A stretch of DNA of 64,000 nucleotides from Schistocerca nitens (GCF_023898315.1 NC_064619.1:499630594-499694593); one strand, 5' to 3'; counted from the first letter of the stretch, positions 44,321-56,090 are shown. The notes: generated from the sequence alone by a model not told the origin. Made by a program: numbers and translations.

Positions 44321-46924
44321 TTTTAGGAAGCATGTGTCCCTGCTTTGGAATGCTTCCTATTATAGATGCACGCCGACTCTCGGATACTTCATATAGTAGA
44401 TAAATCTTACTCTCCACAAGCACATAAATTTGTGTCTATTTGTTCTTACACCATTCACCATACATATATAATAGGGGGTGTGTTTGGGGGAGAATTGGTC
44501 CCCTCACAGAAAAACTCAACAACCCTCCAGAAATCGAAAAAATGTTTTAGCGTCCCCCGAGGCACAATTCTACTTCCACAAGCTTTATGCCCCCTCCCCA
44601 TCAGAAGAACTTTTTCAGCTATTACATGATACTCTTCAGCCATGTTATATATTGTTTAAAATAGTTGGTGAATCATCTGGATTTTGGGTACAGGATCAAA
44701 TATTTTAGCCTATACATTACAAGGTGCATGGATGCCAACATCTAGCAGCCAAGAGAGCTCACTGCGCTGGGGAAGTTGGATTAACTCATAAAAACTGCGA
44801 ACACGTCACGATATTTTTATTTAAATTTCTTTGAAGCTGCCTGTTAAATCGAATAGCTAGTCCCCTCCTTTTACATCCCTAATTCTGGCCAGGACATATT
44901 CTTTTTTTGTGCTGTGGTAGGAGCATTTTTCATTCTGGTTCCCAACTTTTCCTCTACCATAATTTTGACATTAGACCGCCATAGCTTAGCAACCGATGTA
45001 GATGTCTGTTGCCTTGAGCGGAAACTAATTCAGTATAGGTTTTTTTTTAATTGTGTTTCGAACCACGTTGCTTGAGTTGGGCATCGTTAGTTACCTGTTT
45101 GGTGTGGCTGAACCTATACAGTATAGCCCAATGCGACCTCGGAGCACCCAAGTCTCAACCCGCGGGAGGTTTGTGTTTTATTTTTTAAAATTTTTATATT
45201 TTTAATTTTTTGTAATTTTCATTACTTTGTTTTTTGTTTTATATGTCTTTTAAAATTTTGTTTCATAGTTCTTTTTCATTTTTTAGTTTTAGAGCTACGC
45301 ACGTTTATACATATACGCATGAGGCTGTACACGCAAACAAATGCAAAATAGCCATAAATACTTGATACGGTGCACAAAATAATAGCAATGATAAATACGA
45401 TACCGAACGAAATATTAAATACCGCGCAAAGTTTATGATGATAATCTTTGCAAAATAGTTCATAGCACTTAGATAAACTTACGATACGACCATATTACAC
45501 AGATAAACTTACTGAAAGGTTACTTTATTGCAAGCTGAACGATTCGTGCAGCAAATAATAAACTATTGAAAAACATACTGGTTGTTACTATCTCTTATCT
45601 CAAAATATTTGTTCTTTTTTATTTAAAATATGCAATAATAAAACCGAAAATTGAGAAACCGCCTTTAGAAAAACTCATGCGAATAATTTTGGCGCGAAAT
45701 GTTGCAACATCCAATCCGAATTAAGTATGAGTAAGATTCTGTGAAATAAGCAGAAGAACTGCGCAACACTGCATGCACGACAAAATAGTATCAAATTTCC
45801 AATCCTGTACGAAAATTGATGAACTTAAACATGTTTGGTCAGAAAATAAATTTTCTAAAAGATAGCACAACAGTTTCCGAAGAAAACGCAGTAAAACATT
45901 TTCTACTGGCTAGAAATGCGGTGACCTTTTTCTGACACAAATTTTTATAACAATTTGGGGATTAGTTTTATTTTCTGCGTGGTCATCTACAAAGCTCTAA
46001 TTCACGATCAAACAGTATATCATTTTGTTATAGTAGTGCATAATTCTGGTTTGGTACATGCATTGTTTTGCACTTCCAAAGACTTTTCGATGATTTTAAG
46101 CCACTGGTGAATAAAGGCTTTAACGTGTGAACCAAAAAACGATAATCTACTGTAATAACCAGTCTTTAATTATATACAAGTGAAGCGATGCATTTTTACG
46201 ACACACAATTCATGTTACAACGTGCGATTTTTTGCACGTAAAACCAGAAAGATGAAAAATTTTTTCAAACACTTCTTATAATTACCTCAAAAATATATCT
46301 TACATGAACATCCGTATCTCTTTAGACTGTCTCAGCTCGCACTATTCGCTCAAAACAGGATTTTACATGCGTTTTATGTGCAAATTGAGACGTATATGTG
46401 GTGGCAACGGATAAGGCTTTCACAAAACAACAGAGCGATTATCTGTAACGCATATTTGTCTCTCTTATAACAAAATTTGCACCGATTCACACAAGTTTGA
46501 AACTTAAAAATAGTGCACATCAAGAAAAACCTGTATTTTGCATTTAAAATCCAAAGGAGCAAGATTTTTTCAAACGGTTAAAACTTATCTTAGAGTAAGG
46601 TCCGATACACCGGAGGACCAAATTGGATCTATCAGTCTCGCTCTAGTACATAGTTATTTAAGGGTGACTGACTTTGCACGTAAAATCCGAAAGGTGCGTA
46701 TACAAATCGTGCCATTACCTGAGCATTAATTTCAGCACAATTTAAATCTTTTGCAAAAGAAATTAATCTGTTCGCACAATCTGGCTGAGCGCTAGCTCTG
46801 GTTCGTGTTTCGAACCTTGCTTAATATGCTATAACATGGTTACAGTAAAACAAATGTTCGCCTGACGATACAAATGGCCACTGGTCCGGTCTGAAGCAAA
46901 AACTTTTCACCCCGTGTTCCTCTT
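44321..46924. other. Long AT-rich stretch, no gene
   Basis: About 2.6 kb is dominated by A and T. From 46230 a phrase like tttgcacgtaaaaccagaaagatg recurs loosely (46538, 46672). No protein motif, SINE box or terminal repeat was found. Confidence 0.5.
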
Positions 46925-47395
46925 TCAAATACGAGTGTTGGAACTTAAATAGTGGCAACTATTTATTCACAACCGATACGAAAGAGTTACATGTTTGCAC
47001 CTGTTACTGTCCTTCAAAGTAGTCACCAGCGTTGTGTAGAACCCGTTTCCACCGATGTGGAAGGCGTAGTATACCGTTAGCAGAGCCTGTTCTGTTGATG
47101 GTGCGAATGGAGCGGTCTACTGCCTGTCGAATCTCTGAAACAGTTTTGAAGCGAATGCCACGAAGTGGTTCCTTCATCTTCGAATCAAAGTCACAAGGAC
47201 CTAAGTCCGGGGAGTGTGGTGGATGGTACAGAACTTCCCAGCCCTACTGACCGAACAGAGCAGCCACAGCTTGCGCTGTATGCGAGCGCGCGTTGTCGTG
47301 CAAAATGATGGGTGGGTTGCGCAGAAAATGTCGCCGCTTCTTTCGCAAAGCTGGTCGCAGGTGATGCTCCAAAAACGAACAGTAATACGACTTAA
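46925..47395 (-). pseudogene. Mariner element, 3' part with terminal repeat
   Basis: The left end reads tacgagtgttggaacttaa and tggcaactatttattcac, a mariner-like terminus. The minus strand encodes pieces equivalent to HDNARxHTAQAVAAL (47270-47310; second catalytic Asp region), GWEVLYHPPHSPDL (47215-47260) and a C-terminal part ending before 46990. The N-terminal half is absent; a SINE begins immediately beyond. Confidence 0.75.
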
Positions 47396-47397
47396 GT

Positions 47398-47572
47398 CTG
47401 CTGAGGTCATCGGTTCCTAGGCTTACACACTACCTAATCTAGCTTAAACCAACTTACGCTGACATCACACACACCTGTGCCCGAGGGAGGACTCGAACCT
47501 CCGACGGAGATAGCCGCGCGGACACTGACAAGACGCCCTAGACGGCGCCGCTACGCCGCGCAGCCGATAATT
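47398..47572 (-). mobile_element. SINE family B, tail-truncated
   Basis: ctgctgaggtcatcggttcc ... cgagggaggactcgaacctc ... gccgctacgccgcgcag is the complement of body and head. The last tail bases are missing where it abuts the mariner. No target duplication is visible. Confidence 0.8.
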
Positions 47573-47599
47573 TGTGGAGAACAAATGACACGGGATAAA

Positions 47600-48838
47600 C
47601 CCTTGTATGTTGGAATGTACAGAGAAAGAAAAAACGTCATCTGTAATGGGAAACACGAAATCTGGGAGGATAAATACGAGGAAGTCAGATGCACGTGGGA
47701 AAAGTGGCAGCAGGGTGGAAAGTGGGTACAGGACTGTGGAAAGAGGTAAAAGAAAGAGCAAACCCGACGGCAATCATTCTGACAGAGTGGGAAAAGCTTT
47801 TTAAAGGCCTGCTAACAGAAGACAGGACAGAGTACAAGGAATAAAGTGAGAGATGGCAGAGAATCAGGATGGTGAAGAGATAGAGAAAATAACCACGAAA
47901 GAGGTATAGAAGGCGGCTACACAGATGAATATGAGGAAATCTCCGGGGTCTGGATAAGTACCAACAGAGTTAGTGATGTATGTTCCAAGTATTCCGTATG
48001 AATTGCTAATCAATTTATTTAATAAATCTGTTGTATGGAGAGGAATTTCCATTGAACGTAGCGTGTCTCACAGATAAAAAGGTAGCAAGAAAGTATGTAG
48101 CACTTATATTGGCGTAAGTGTCGCAAATCAAGTCAGCAGGCTCTACGGGAGGATTTTAAAATCAAGAATAAAGAATATTATAATTGGAGTCGAAGAACAA
48201 ACTGGCTTTCGAAGAGGCAAGTCATGTGCAGCTAACATCTTTACCTTAACATAAATAATGTGGAAGAGATTTGTCTTCATAGAACTTGAGAAGTCACATG
48301 ACACACTGCTAATAAATACATTGTTCCAGGTTCTTTGGTCAGGGGAACTGCCAAAAATTTATATAAGAAGTTTCATAAACCTATACAAGTCACAAAATAT
48401 GTCATTAAAGTGAGGAAAGCCGGCCGAAGTGGCCGTGCGGTTAAAGGCGCTGCAGTCTGGAACCGCGAGACCGCTACGGTCGCAGGTTCGAATCCTTCCT
48501 CGGGCATGGATGTTTGTGATGTCCTTAGGTTCGTTAGGTTTAACTAGTTCTAAGTTCTAGGGGACTAATGACCTCAGAAGTTGAGTCCCATAGTGCTCAG
48601 AGCCATTTGAACCATTTGAACCAAAGTGAGGAAAGAAATTTATAGAGAGGCCTTTCGAATAACTGAAGGACTGAAACAAGGACGCAGGCTGTCTCCCACG
48701 TTCTTTAACATGTCGTTGCAGAAGGCACTGGATCTCTAGTGTAGAAAGTGCATAGGGATTGAAGTAGAGAACCAATGCATGTACACAGTTTTTTGTGTTG
48801 ATGGTCAGGTCGTTACAGCGAACGATAAACAGAGTATA
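47600..48838 (+). pseudogene. LINE RT relic, split by a SINE
   Basis: Frames give TEWEKLFKGLLTEDRTEYKE (linker, about 47780-47840), a KSPGSG motif near 47940, EEQTGFRRGKSCAANIFTL (48195-48250), and beyond the SINE, ITEGLKQGRRLSPTFFNMSL (the LRQGCxLSPxLFN motif, 48660-48720) and IEVENQCMYTVFCVDGQVVT (degenerate FADD: FCVDGQ). Order and spacing fit the first half of a LINE RT. Stops abound. Confidence 0.7.
48420..48622 (+). mobile_element. SINE family A, full length, in the LINE relic
   Basis: Head cggccgaagtggccgtgcgg and B box aggttcgaatccttcc; tail gctcagagccatttgaacc. AAAGTGAGGAAAG flanks it exactly (48407-48419; 48623-48635). Confidence 0.95.
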
Positions 48839-48899
48839 CGAGGGCTGTTCAAAAAGTATAAGAGTTTATCTTTTACTGATTAAACCAACAATGGCATAG

Positions 48900-50518
48900 G
48901 AGGGCGCTCTCTACACTTGTACGTATACTTAGCAAAGAAGGGAAAGCAGAAACGTGGAAGGAGTATATACAGGTTCCATGCAAGCGTGACGTTCTTGAGG
49001 GCAATGTTATGGAAATGGAAGAGGACGTAGATGAACATGAAATGGGAGATATGATACTGCAGGAAGATTTTGACAGAGAACTGAAAGACCTAAGTCGAAA
49101 CAAGGCTCCGGGAGCAGACAACATTCCATTGAAATTACAGCCTTGGTAGAGCCAACCGTGACAAAACTCTACCATCTCGTGAGCAAGATGTATGAGACAG
49201 GCGATATATCCTCAGACATCAAGAAGAATATAATAATTCCAATCCCAAAGAAAGCAGGTGTTGGCAGGTGTGAAAATTACCCAAGTATCAGTTTAATAAC
49301 TCACGGCTGCAAAATACTAATACGATTTCTTTACAGACGAATGGAAAAACCGGTAGAAGCCGACCTAGGCGAAGATCAGTTTGGATTCCACTTAAACGTT
49401 GGAACACGTGAGGCAATACTGACCTCACGACTTATCTTAGAAGAAATATTATGGAAAGACAAACCTACTTTTTAGCATTTGTAGACTTAGAGAAAGCTTT
49501 GTTGACTGGAATATTGTCTTTCAAATTCTTAAGGGGGCAGGAGTCAAATACAGGGAGCGAAAGGCTATTTACAATTTGTACAGAAACCAGATGGCAGTTA
49601 TAAGAGTCGAGGGGCATGAAAGGAAGGAGTAGTTGGGAAGGGGTGAGACAGGGTTGAAGCCTCTCCCCGATGTTACTCGGTCTGTATATTGAGCAAGCAG
49701 TACAGGAAACAAAACAAAAATTTGGAGTAGGTATTAAAATCCATGGAGAAGAAATAAAAACTATGAGGTTTTCCAATGACATTGTAATTCTGTCAGAGAC
49801 AGCAAAGGACGTGGAAGAGGAGTTGAACGGAATGGACAGTTTCTTGAAAGGAGGATACAAGATGAAAATCAACAAAAGCAAAACAAGGATAACGGAATGT
49901 AGTCGAATTAAATCAGGTGACGGTCAGGGAATTAGAATAGGAAATGAGAACTTAAGTAAAGTAAAGTTTTGGTATTTGGGGAGAAAAATAACTGATGATG
50001 GTCGAGGTAGAGAGGATATGAAATGTAGACTGACAATAGCAAGGAAAGCGTTTCTGAAGAAGAGAAATTTGTTAACATCGAGTATCCGTTTAAGTGAGAG
50101 GAAGTCTTTTCTTAAAGTATTTGTATGGAGTGTAGTCATGTATGGAAGTGAAACGTGGACGATAAATAGTTTAGACAAGAAGAGAATAGAAGCTTTCGAA
50201 ATGTGGTACTACAGAAGAATGCTGAAGATTAGATGGGTAGATCACATAACTAATGAAGAGATACTGAAGAGAATTGGGGAGAAGAGGAATTTGCCGCACA
50301 ACTTGACTAGAAGAAGGGATCGGTTGATAGGACATGTTGTGAGGCATCAAGGGATCACCAATTTAATATTGGAGGACAGCGTGAAGGGTAAAATTCGTAG
50401 AGGGAGACCAAGAGATGAATATTGTAAGAAGATTCAGAAGGATGTAGGTTGCAGTAGTTACTTACAGATAAAGAAACTTGCACAGTATACAGTAGCATGG
50501 AGAGCTGCATCAAACTAG
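48900..50518 (+). pseudogene. RTE-like LINE RT with mutated catalytic box
   Basis: It starts in the linker (MEEDVDEHEMGDMILQEDFD), then NKAPGADNIPLK, CENYPSISLITHGCKIL, EDQFGFHLNVGTREAILTSR, FVDLEKAF and, from 49670, an open 282-codon frame: LGLYIEQAVQETK, MRFSNDIVIL, WYLGRKITDDGRGREDM, MYGSETWTIN, MWYYRRMLKIRWVD and the WRAASN end at 50518. The catalytic FADD box reads FSND (about 49767-49778): the first Asp is replaced, so this RT would be inactive even if expressed. Frames break near 49480 and 49640. Confidence 0.8.
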
Positions 50519-50699
50519 TCTCTGGACAACAACTACTTAGCGCCTGACTTTTATCGCGAGTGCAGAATCAACCAGTAGCTGGCTAGTCATTGACAACTCA
50601 AGACGTAGACCTGTAAGTGATAGTAGTCGGAGTCTATGTTATGGAAAAAATAATAGACAAAGTCGAACGACGTTAGTGTTTAAAACGTTTTATTTTTAG

Positions 50700-51235
50700 C
50701 TTGGTGACTCTCAAGTTCAAACCATCTGAAACATTCTACAGGTGCTTAGGGACGAAGCAATTGGTACAGGAGTGGTGCAACCGCTTTAAAGATGAGCGCT
50801 CATCAGTGGAGGGTGAAGCACCTTCTGGTAGGCCATCAACATCCGCAAAAAATATTGTTATGGAGATGCAGGATCAGAGAACTTGCAAGTGAGATTAAAA
50901 CTAGTATTGGAAACATTCATTCCATTTTAATGGAACATTTGGGCCTCAGGAGGATCTCAGAAAAATTTGTGACAAAATTGCTGACAACTGAGCGAAGCAA
51001 CTTTGTTTGGAGATCGCACAGAACGTGCTGGATACTGTGAACGGTAATCTCTATTTTATTAACACAGTGATCACTGGTGAGGAAACCTGGGTTTATGGGT
51101 ATGGGTATGACAAAGCTCCTGTCATTGCAACGTTGACTCCGATGGTATTGGCCATCGCGAGTTCGCCCAAGAAGGCGCTCTTATCATTAAGGAGTACTAC
51201 CAAGAGACTCCTAGGGAGTTCTTGAAGAATATAAA
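50700..51235 (+). pseudogene. Mariner transposase, N-terminal and central part
   Basis: Frames read FKPSETFYRCLGTKQLVQEW and CNRFKDERSSVEGEAPSGRP (helix-turn-helix and the GRPS linker), ELASEIKTSIGNIHSILMEH (second helix-turn-helix), and NTVITGEETWVYGYGYDKAP (VxTGDETWVYxYDPE; first catalytic Asp changed to Glu). KEYYQETPREFLKNI-like sequence ends the block. Frameshifts separate the pieces, and the C-terminal third is replaced by LINE sequence. Confidence 0.75.
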
Positions 51236-51882
51236 AAGTGGGGTTGAAAATTAATTTTGAGAAAACGGGATATTTATGTTGCAGAGAGGAGGGAAGTAAT
51301 TTCGTCTTTGCGGGACATTAAATTGAAGTATCTAAAGAGTTTAAGCACGTGGTCAGTATTCTCTCAAATGATGCAAGATGTGACAGAGATATACAACAAC
51401 GGCTGAGGCAAACAAGAGCGGCTGGGTAGAAATTAAATCCTGTACTTTGGCCCCCAAAAATACGTTTAAAGGTTAAAACGCGGTTACAGAAATCCATCGT
51501 GAGCGTGAGTCTCTGAAACTCACAGAAAGAAATAAAAAGACGCTTAGAGCTCTAGAGGTGGACCACCCGGGAAGAGCATGTAGAATTTCACGACTTGACT
51601 GCGTGTGAAATGGGGAAATAAGAGGAAGGACGCTAACCCATTATAGTATTACGGATAGATTATAAGAAAGACAGCTAGGATGATTAGGGTATTTTTTTAT
51701 TCTAATGAAAGAAAACATGTAGTCAAAGAGAGCACTTTCATGACAACCTCCTGGAAGGATAAGAAGATGAAGACCACGAAAATGGCGTTCAAAGGGTATG
51801 GAAGAAGCAATGGAGAGAATATGAATAGAACAGGATGAGGAAGAGTGGTGAAATTGAAATGTTTGGCGACACAGATGCTGGA

Positions 51883-52086
51883 AGCCGGCTGCTGGTGGCC
51901 GAGCGGTTCTGGCGCTACAGTCTGGAACCGCACGACCGCTACGGTCGCAGGTTCTAATCCTGCCTCGGGCATGGATGTGTGTGTTGTCCTTAGGTTAGTT
52001 AGGTTTAAGTAGTTCTAAGTTCTAGGGGACTTATGACCTCAGCAGTTGAGTCCCATAGTGCTCAGAGCCATTTGAACCATTTTTGA
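51883..52086 (+). mobile_element. SINE family A, full length
   Basis: Head gctggtggccgagcggttc, B box gcaggttctaatcctgcc (one change), tail gccatttgaaccattttt. ACAGATGCTGGA flanks it (51871-51882; 52087-52098). Confidence 0.94.
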
Positions 52087-52181
52087 ACAGATGCTGGATA
52101 CGGCGACAGCTGTAGGACATCCCCGCATTAGGTACAAAATCACTTGGCATAAGAGTATGGTAACATTCCGAAAAAGCTGGC

Positions 52182-52389
52182 CCGGCCGGAGTGGCCGTGC
52201 GGTTCTAGGCGCTACAGTCTGGAACAGGGCAGTCTGGAACCGGGCGACCGCTACGGTCGCAGGTTCGAATCCTGCCTCGGGCATGGATGTGTGTGATGTC
52301 CTTAGGATAGTTAGGTTTAATTAGTTCTAAGTTCTAGGCCACTGATGACCTCAGAAGTTAAGTCGCATAGTGCTCAGAGCCATTTGAGC
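52182..52389 (+). mobile_element. SINE family A with duplicated segment
   Basis: It carries cagtctggaac twice (about 52216 and 52231), so the anticodon-arm region is locally duplicated. A and B boxes are otherwise intact. CCGAAAAAGCTGGC flanks it exactly (52168-52181; 52390-52403). Confidence 0.94.
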
Positions 52390-52489
52390 CCGAAAAAGCT
52401 GGCATGACTTCAAGCAGTTTTAAAGTAATAGTCTGTGGAAATGTAGACCTAACGATCGTTACTCATTTCTGGAAGTACTTGGAATACGA

Positions 52490-53099
52490 GTGTTGGTAGC
52501 TCTACCGTGCCTAATCGACGACGAGTGGCACAGCTGATTATGGAATACGCGACACAAATTGGAGAGTCTCTTTGTCGCCAAACTGGGCCGAAATATGAAG
52601 GCAAAAGGTGATATTACACGGTTTCTTCTGGGAGTGACAAAATTTTTGTTGTGTCACTTATTGTAAACCGTGTGGTTTATGTTAATCGGGCGCCATCTTC
52701 TTCGTTCCGTCAAGACTCACATGGAATCCGAGCTTCCTTTGGGTTTGCCGGTGTTTACCTACGCTGCCCGGTATTCAGGGAGCTGTGCAGTTCTACGACG
52801 GCCTGCGCCTTCCCACCCCGGGTGGTGCGCCGCCCCTGCGCTATCTGCCCGCAGCTGTCGGCGGCAGTCAGAACCTCAGCCGGACGGAGCCGAGCCACGA
52901 GCGCCAGCTCGGCCCTACAGCCGCGGGACCGCACCCCATTTCTCTGTGGAGGTTAGGCCCGTCACTGCAGCCGTTCAACCCACTGCTCACGACTAGGGTT
53001 GTGAAACTACCGTAGGCTGTCGTAGAGTATCGTAAGTAAGGGTATAGTACGGTAGTTTCTTTAGCTGCTTTGTTCAGTTAAGGTCGTTCCCGCGTTATC
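52490..53099. other. GC-rich patch, no gene supported
   Basis: Between 52700 and 52960 the DNA is GC-rich and open in three frames on the + strand, a consequence of composition. No motif was recognised. It may be the 5' part of the LINE remnant that follows. Confidence 0.3.
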
Positions 53100-54048
53100 T
53101 GTACATTAGATGTGTTACATATCTGTCGGGCGTTACCTCATTTCGACTCCTTGAACTCATCCGCACCCTATATATTGTCCACCGCCCTGATCCCCCTCAC
53201 CCGCTGGTGTCTCCCTTTCTCTCCACCCCCAGCCCGTTGCTGCACATTTACCATTGTGTCCCACCCTCTCTCCATCTCCACACCCTCTGCCTCCTTTCCC
53301 AGCGCAACTTCCACCATCTACCCGTCCCAGATGATGAGCCTCGCCCTGACATCTACCCTTCCTACCAACTCTAACCCCAACTTCCTCCTGCCTCCTCCTC
53401 AGGGCTCCCTCTCCTCTCCCTCCCTTCTCCTGAGCGGCATTCCCTCCTACTCCCCCCTACCCCTCTTGTGCTCCCCTTCAGTGTCTCTGCACTCCTTCCT
53501 GCCTTGTCTTCCCTCTTCATCTCCTACCTCACCAGTTTCCTGCCTCTTGGTGCACCTGCTGATGCCCCTACTCTTTTCATCCCGCCTCCTCTCCTGCTGC
53601 ACCTTGCTCTCCCCCCCCCCCCTTCCCATTTCCATCCTCTCTGGCCTCTCCCTCGGCAGCTCCCACCTGGCAGTTTTATTCTTCATCGTGTGTGCTCCAA
53701 GTGGGCTTAAAGTGTGTTGTACTGGAGTGTTTTTAATACTGTGGCCGACTTTTAACCTGTACATGTGACTTCGGCGCCTTTTTTGTGTTTTAAGAATCGT
53801 TAACTGTGTTTTTTAACTTTACGTCGATTTTTTTAATTGTCCCCCCATGAAAGTCTCCATGTCAGTGTATTTTTACCTCCATTATCTCCCCTTAATCTGT
53901 TTTATGTCCACCTTTTTTATCGCCTTATATGTACCATTTTATTCTTGTATTAGTTGTCATGTCACTCGGCTGTAAAGCGGCGGATTGTGCCGCTGACAGC
54001 CCTCCTCTGCCCATATTGGGCAGGGGAATGAAATCACAATAAAAAAAA
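53100..54048 (+). mobile_element. LINE 3' region, pyrimidine-rich
   Basis: A long C/T-rich stretch (53180-53700) is open for 218 codons of Pro, Ser and Leu because of its composition. It ends with ctgcccatattgggcagggg (a small hairpin) and gaatgaaatcacaataaaaaaaa, which I associate with the 3' end of an arthropod Jockey-like LINE. No RT motif is visible, so this is probably the untranslated 3' part of a 5'-truncated copy. The family assignment is from memory. Confidence 0.45.
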
Positions 54049-54229
54049 TCTCATTTGGATCGCTCTGTTTGCGCATGCAGTTAGTGTCTAACTAGGTTTT
54101 CTTAGAAACTGGAAGCGATGAACTCTCTAGAAACCGAGTCAGGATATAGAGAGTGTACCAAAAAGAATCATGTGATTTTTAAACAAAATCATAACTATTA
54201 TGTTATTTGAGATATGTGCGTGAAGAACG

Positions 54230-54480
54230 TGTAAGTAGGCTGTTTAGGTTTTTATGTTGGTAACGCCACGTAGTGCTCGGTATGAAAATCACTGACTGTG
54301 CTGTGTGCAGTCCGTGGTTGGTGTCATTGTTGGAATATTCGCTATCTGTAGTGTTGGGCAGTTGGATGTGAACAGCGCATAGCGTTGGACAGTTGGAGGT
54401 GAGCCACCAGCAGTTGTGGATGTGGAGAGAGAGATGCCAGAGTTTTGAGAGGACGATCTGGACGTGTGTAAAGATGGATG

Positions 54481-54560
<80 letters not shown>

Positions 54561-54968
54561 CGACTTTTGAACACTATTAAGGTAAATACATTGCTTGTTC
54601 TCTATCAAAATCATTCATTTGCTAACTATGCCTATCAGTAGTTAGTGCCTTCAGTAGTTCGAATCTTTTATTTAGCTGGCAGTATGGGCGCTCGCTGTAT
54701 TGCAGTAGTTCGGGTAACGAAGATTTTTGTGGGGTAAGTTATTCATGAAAGGTATAGGTTATTGTTAGTCAGGGCCATTCTTTTGTGGGGATTATTGAAA
54801 GTCAGACTGCGTTGCGCTGAAAATATTGTATGTCAGTTTAGTGATGATCAGAATAAGTAAAGAGAGAGATGTCTGAGTACGTTCAGTTTTACTCAGCTGT
54901 TTGTAAATCCAATAACGTAAGAGGTTTACCAGCACAGTAATTCAAAATTTTTCTAAGGGGACGTTTCA
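54230..54968 (+). mobile_element. LTR-like element, family 2
   Basis: It begins tgtaagtaggctgtttagg and ends aaggggacgtttca, with AACG repeated at both edges (54226-54229; 54969-54972), a 4-bp duplication. TG...CA ends and lack of coding capacity fit a solo LTR. I recall the same sequence as a common orthopteran repeat. A long AT microsatellite lies inside. Confidence 0.7.
54483..54558. repeat. (AT)n microsatellite
   Basis: About 37 uninterrupted AT units within the family 2 LTR-like element; length is likely variable between individuals. Confidence 0.95.
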
Positions 54969-55152
54969 AACGTACTGTAGGAAAGCGCAAACTCTCGAGT
55001 TTCACATTGGTTCCTCTAAGTAGCAACAGTGTGCGCCCACTTCAGTTCTAGTATGAATGGTGTCTGGACAACAGAAAGTGTTTTGTGTTCTACGTTTTGC
55101 GTAGTACGAGTCAGTAATTACTGTTCAGTGAGACGTTCGTACTAGGTAAGGC

Positions 55153-56090
55153 GTGAATCCTCCTACAGAACAGAGCATTATATTATGGCATGAACAATTC
55201 CGAGAAACAGGTTGTTTGTGTAAAGTCAAATCGCCGGACCGTCCCCGTGTGTCTGACACAGACGTCGAACGCATCCGCCATAGTTTCACAAGGAGTCCGC
55301 AGAAATCCGTTCACCGTGCAGCTCGACAGCTCAACATGTCGTCTGGCGTGTGTTGCAACTACGTTTGCACATGAAACCATACAAAATTCAGCTACTGAAA
55401 GCTCCTAGCGAAGGTGACAAACAACAACGTGTGGAGTTCTGTAATTTCGTTCTTGGAAAGAGGGAGGATGACAGTTTTCTTAGTACTAATTGACGAGGGA
55501 ACATTCCATTTCAATGGAAAGGTGAACCGTTATAATGTGAGAATATGGAGTACGGAACAACCACACGAAGTTGTACAACATGAGAGGGACTCTCGAGAAT
55601 TTAATGTGTTTTCTGCAATTTCACGGGAAAAGGTGTATGGTCCATTTTTCTTTGCCCAGAATTCTGTTACAGGAAACGCATATCTCGATATGCTTGAGAA
55701 CTTTCTTTTCCCTCAGTTGGAGACTCATTGGAGCGACTTCATTTACCAACAGGATGGGGCATCGCCACACTGGCCTCTGGAAGTTCGGGAATTTTTAAAT
55801 CAAAGAATTACTGAACGATGGATCGGCCGCACTGGACCAAATGATTCAGCCTTACGTTAGTGCCCTCGAAGATCACGGACCTGACTATATGTGATTATTT
55901 CTTGTGGGGGTTTATAAAAGACTCTGTTAATGTGACTCTGTTACCAACAACAGAGAATGAATGAGACATCGTATAATAACAGCTGCAGAAGCTGTAACTC
56001 AAGACATGCTAGCTGCAGTGTGGGAACAATATGAATACCGCATTGACATATGCCGTGCATCTCAAGGGAGGCATATTGAACACTTATGAA
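55153..56090 (+). pseudogene. IS630-type transposase, frame-shifted
   Basis: Frame one gives EQSIILWHEQFRETGCLCKV and RPRVSDTDVERIRHSFTRSP, QKSVHRAARQLNMSSG (two N-terminal helix-turn-helix units). From 55414 another frame reads LIDEGTFHFNGKVNRYNVRIW (first catalytic Asp in DE), VYGPFFFAQNSVTGNAYLDM, and FIYQQDGASPHW (second catalytic Asp). The third, DLTICDYFLWGFIKD (about 55880-55920), lies in yet another frame. All three catalytic acids survive, but at least two frameshifts break the gene. It belongs to the transposon at 54147-56209. Confidence 0.8.

Larger units (their letters stand above)
51236..52480 (+). pseudogene. LINE RT C-terminal relic with two SINEs
   Basis: Frames read GLKINFEKTGYLCC, KEFKHVVSILSNDARCDRDI (the YLGxxxxxDGxxxxDI motif), RLRQTRAAG, LNPVLWPPKIRLKVKTRLQK, SIVSV and RRLRALEVDHPGRACRISRL. 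This is the region after the RT palm. The relic continues past the two SINEs (GYGDSCRTSPH; PKKLA). It starts abruptly at the mariner boundary. Confidence 0.7.

Noticed and set aside
53112-53768. 218-codon open frame as a proline/serine-rich protein
   Set aside because: The frame exists because the region is pyrimidine-rich; it is equally open in another frame and ends next to a LINE-type 3' end.
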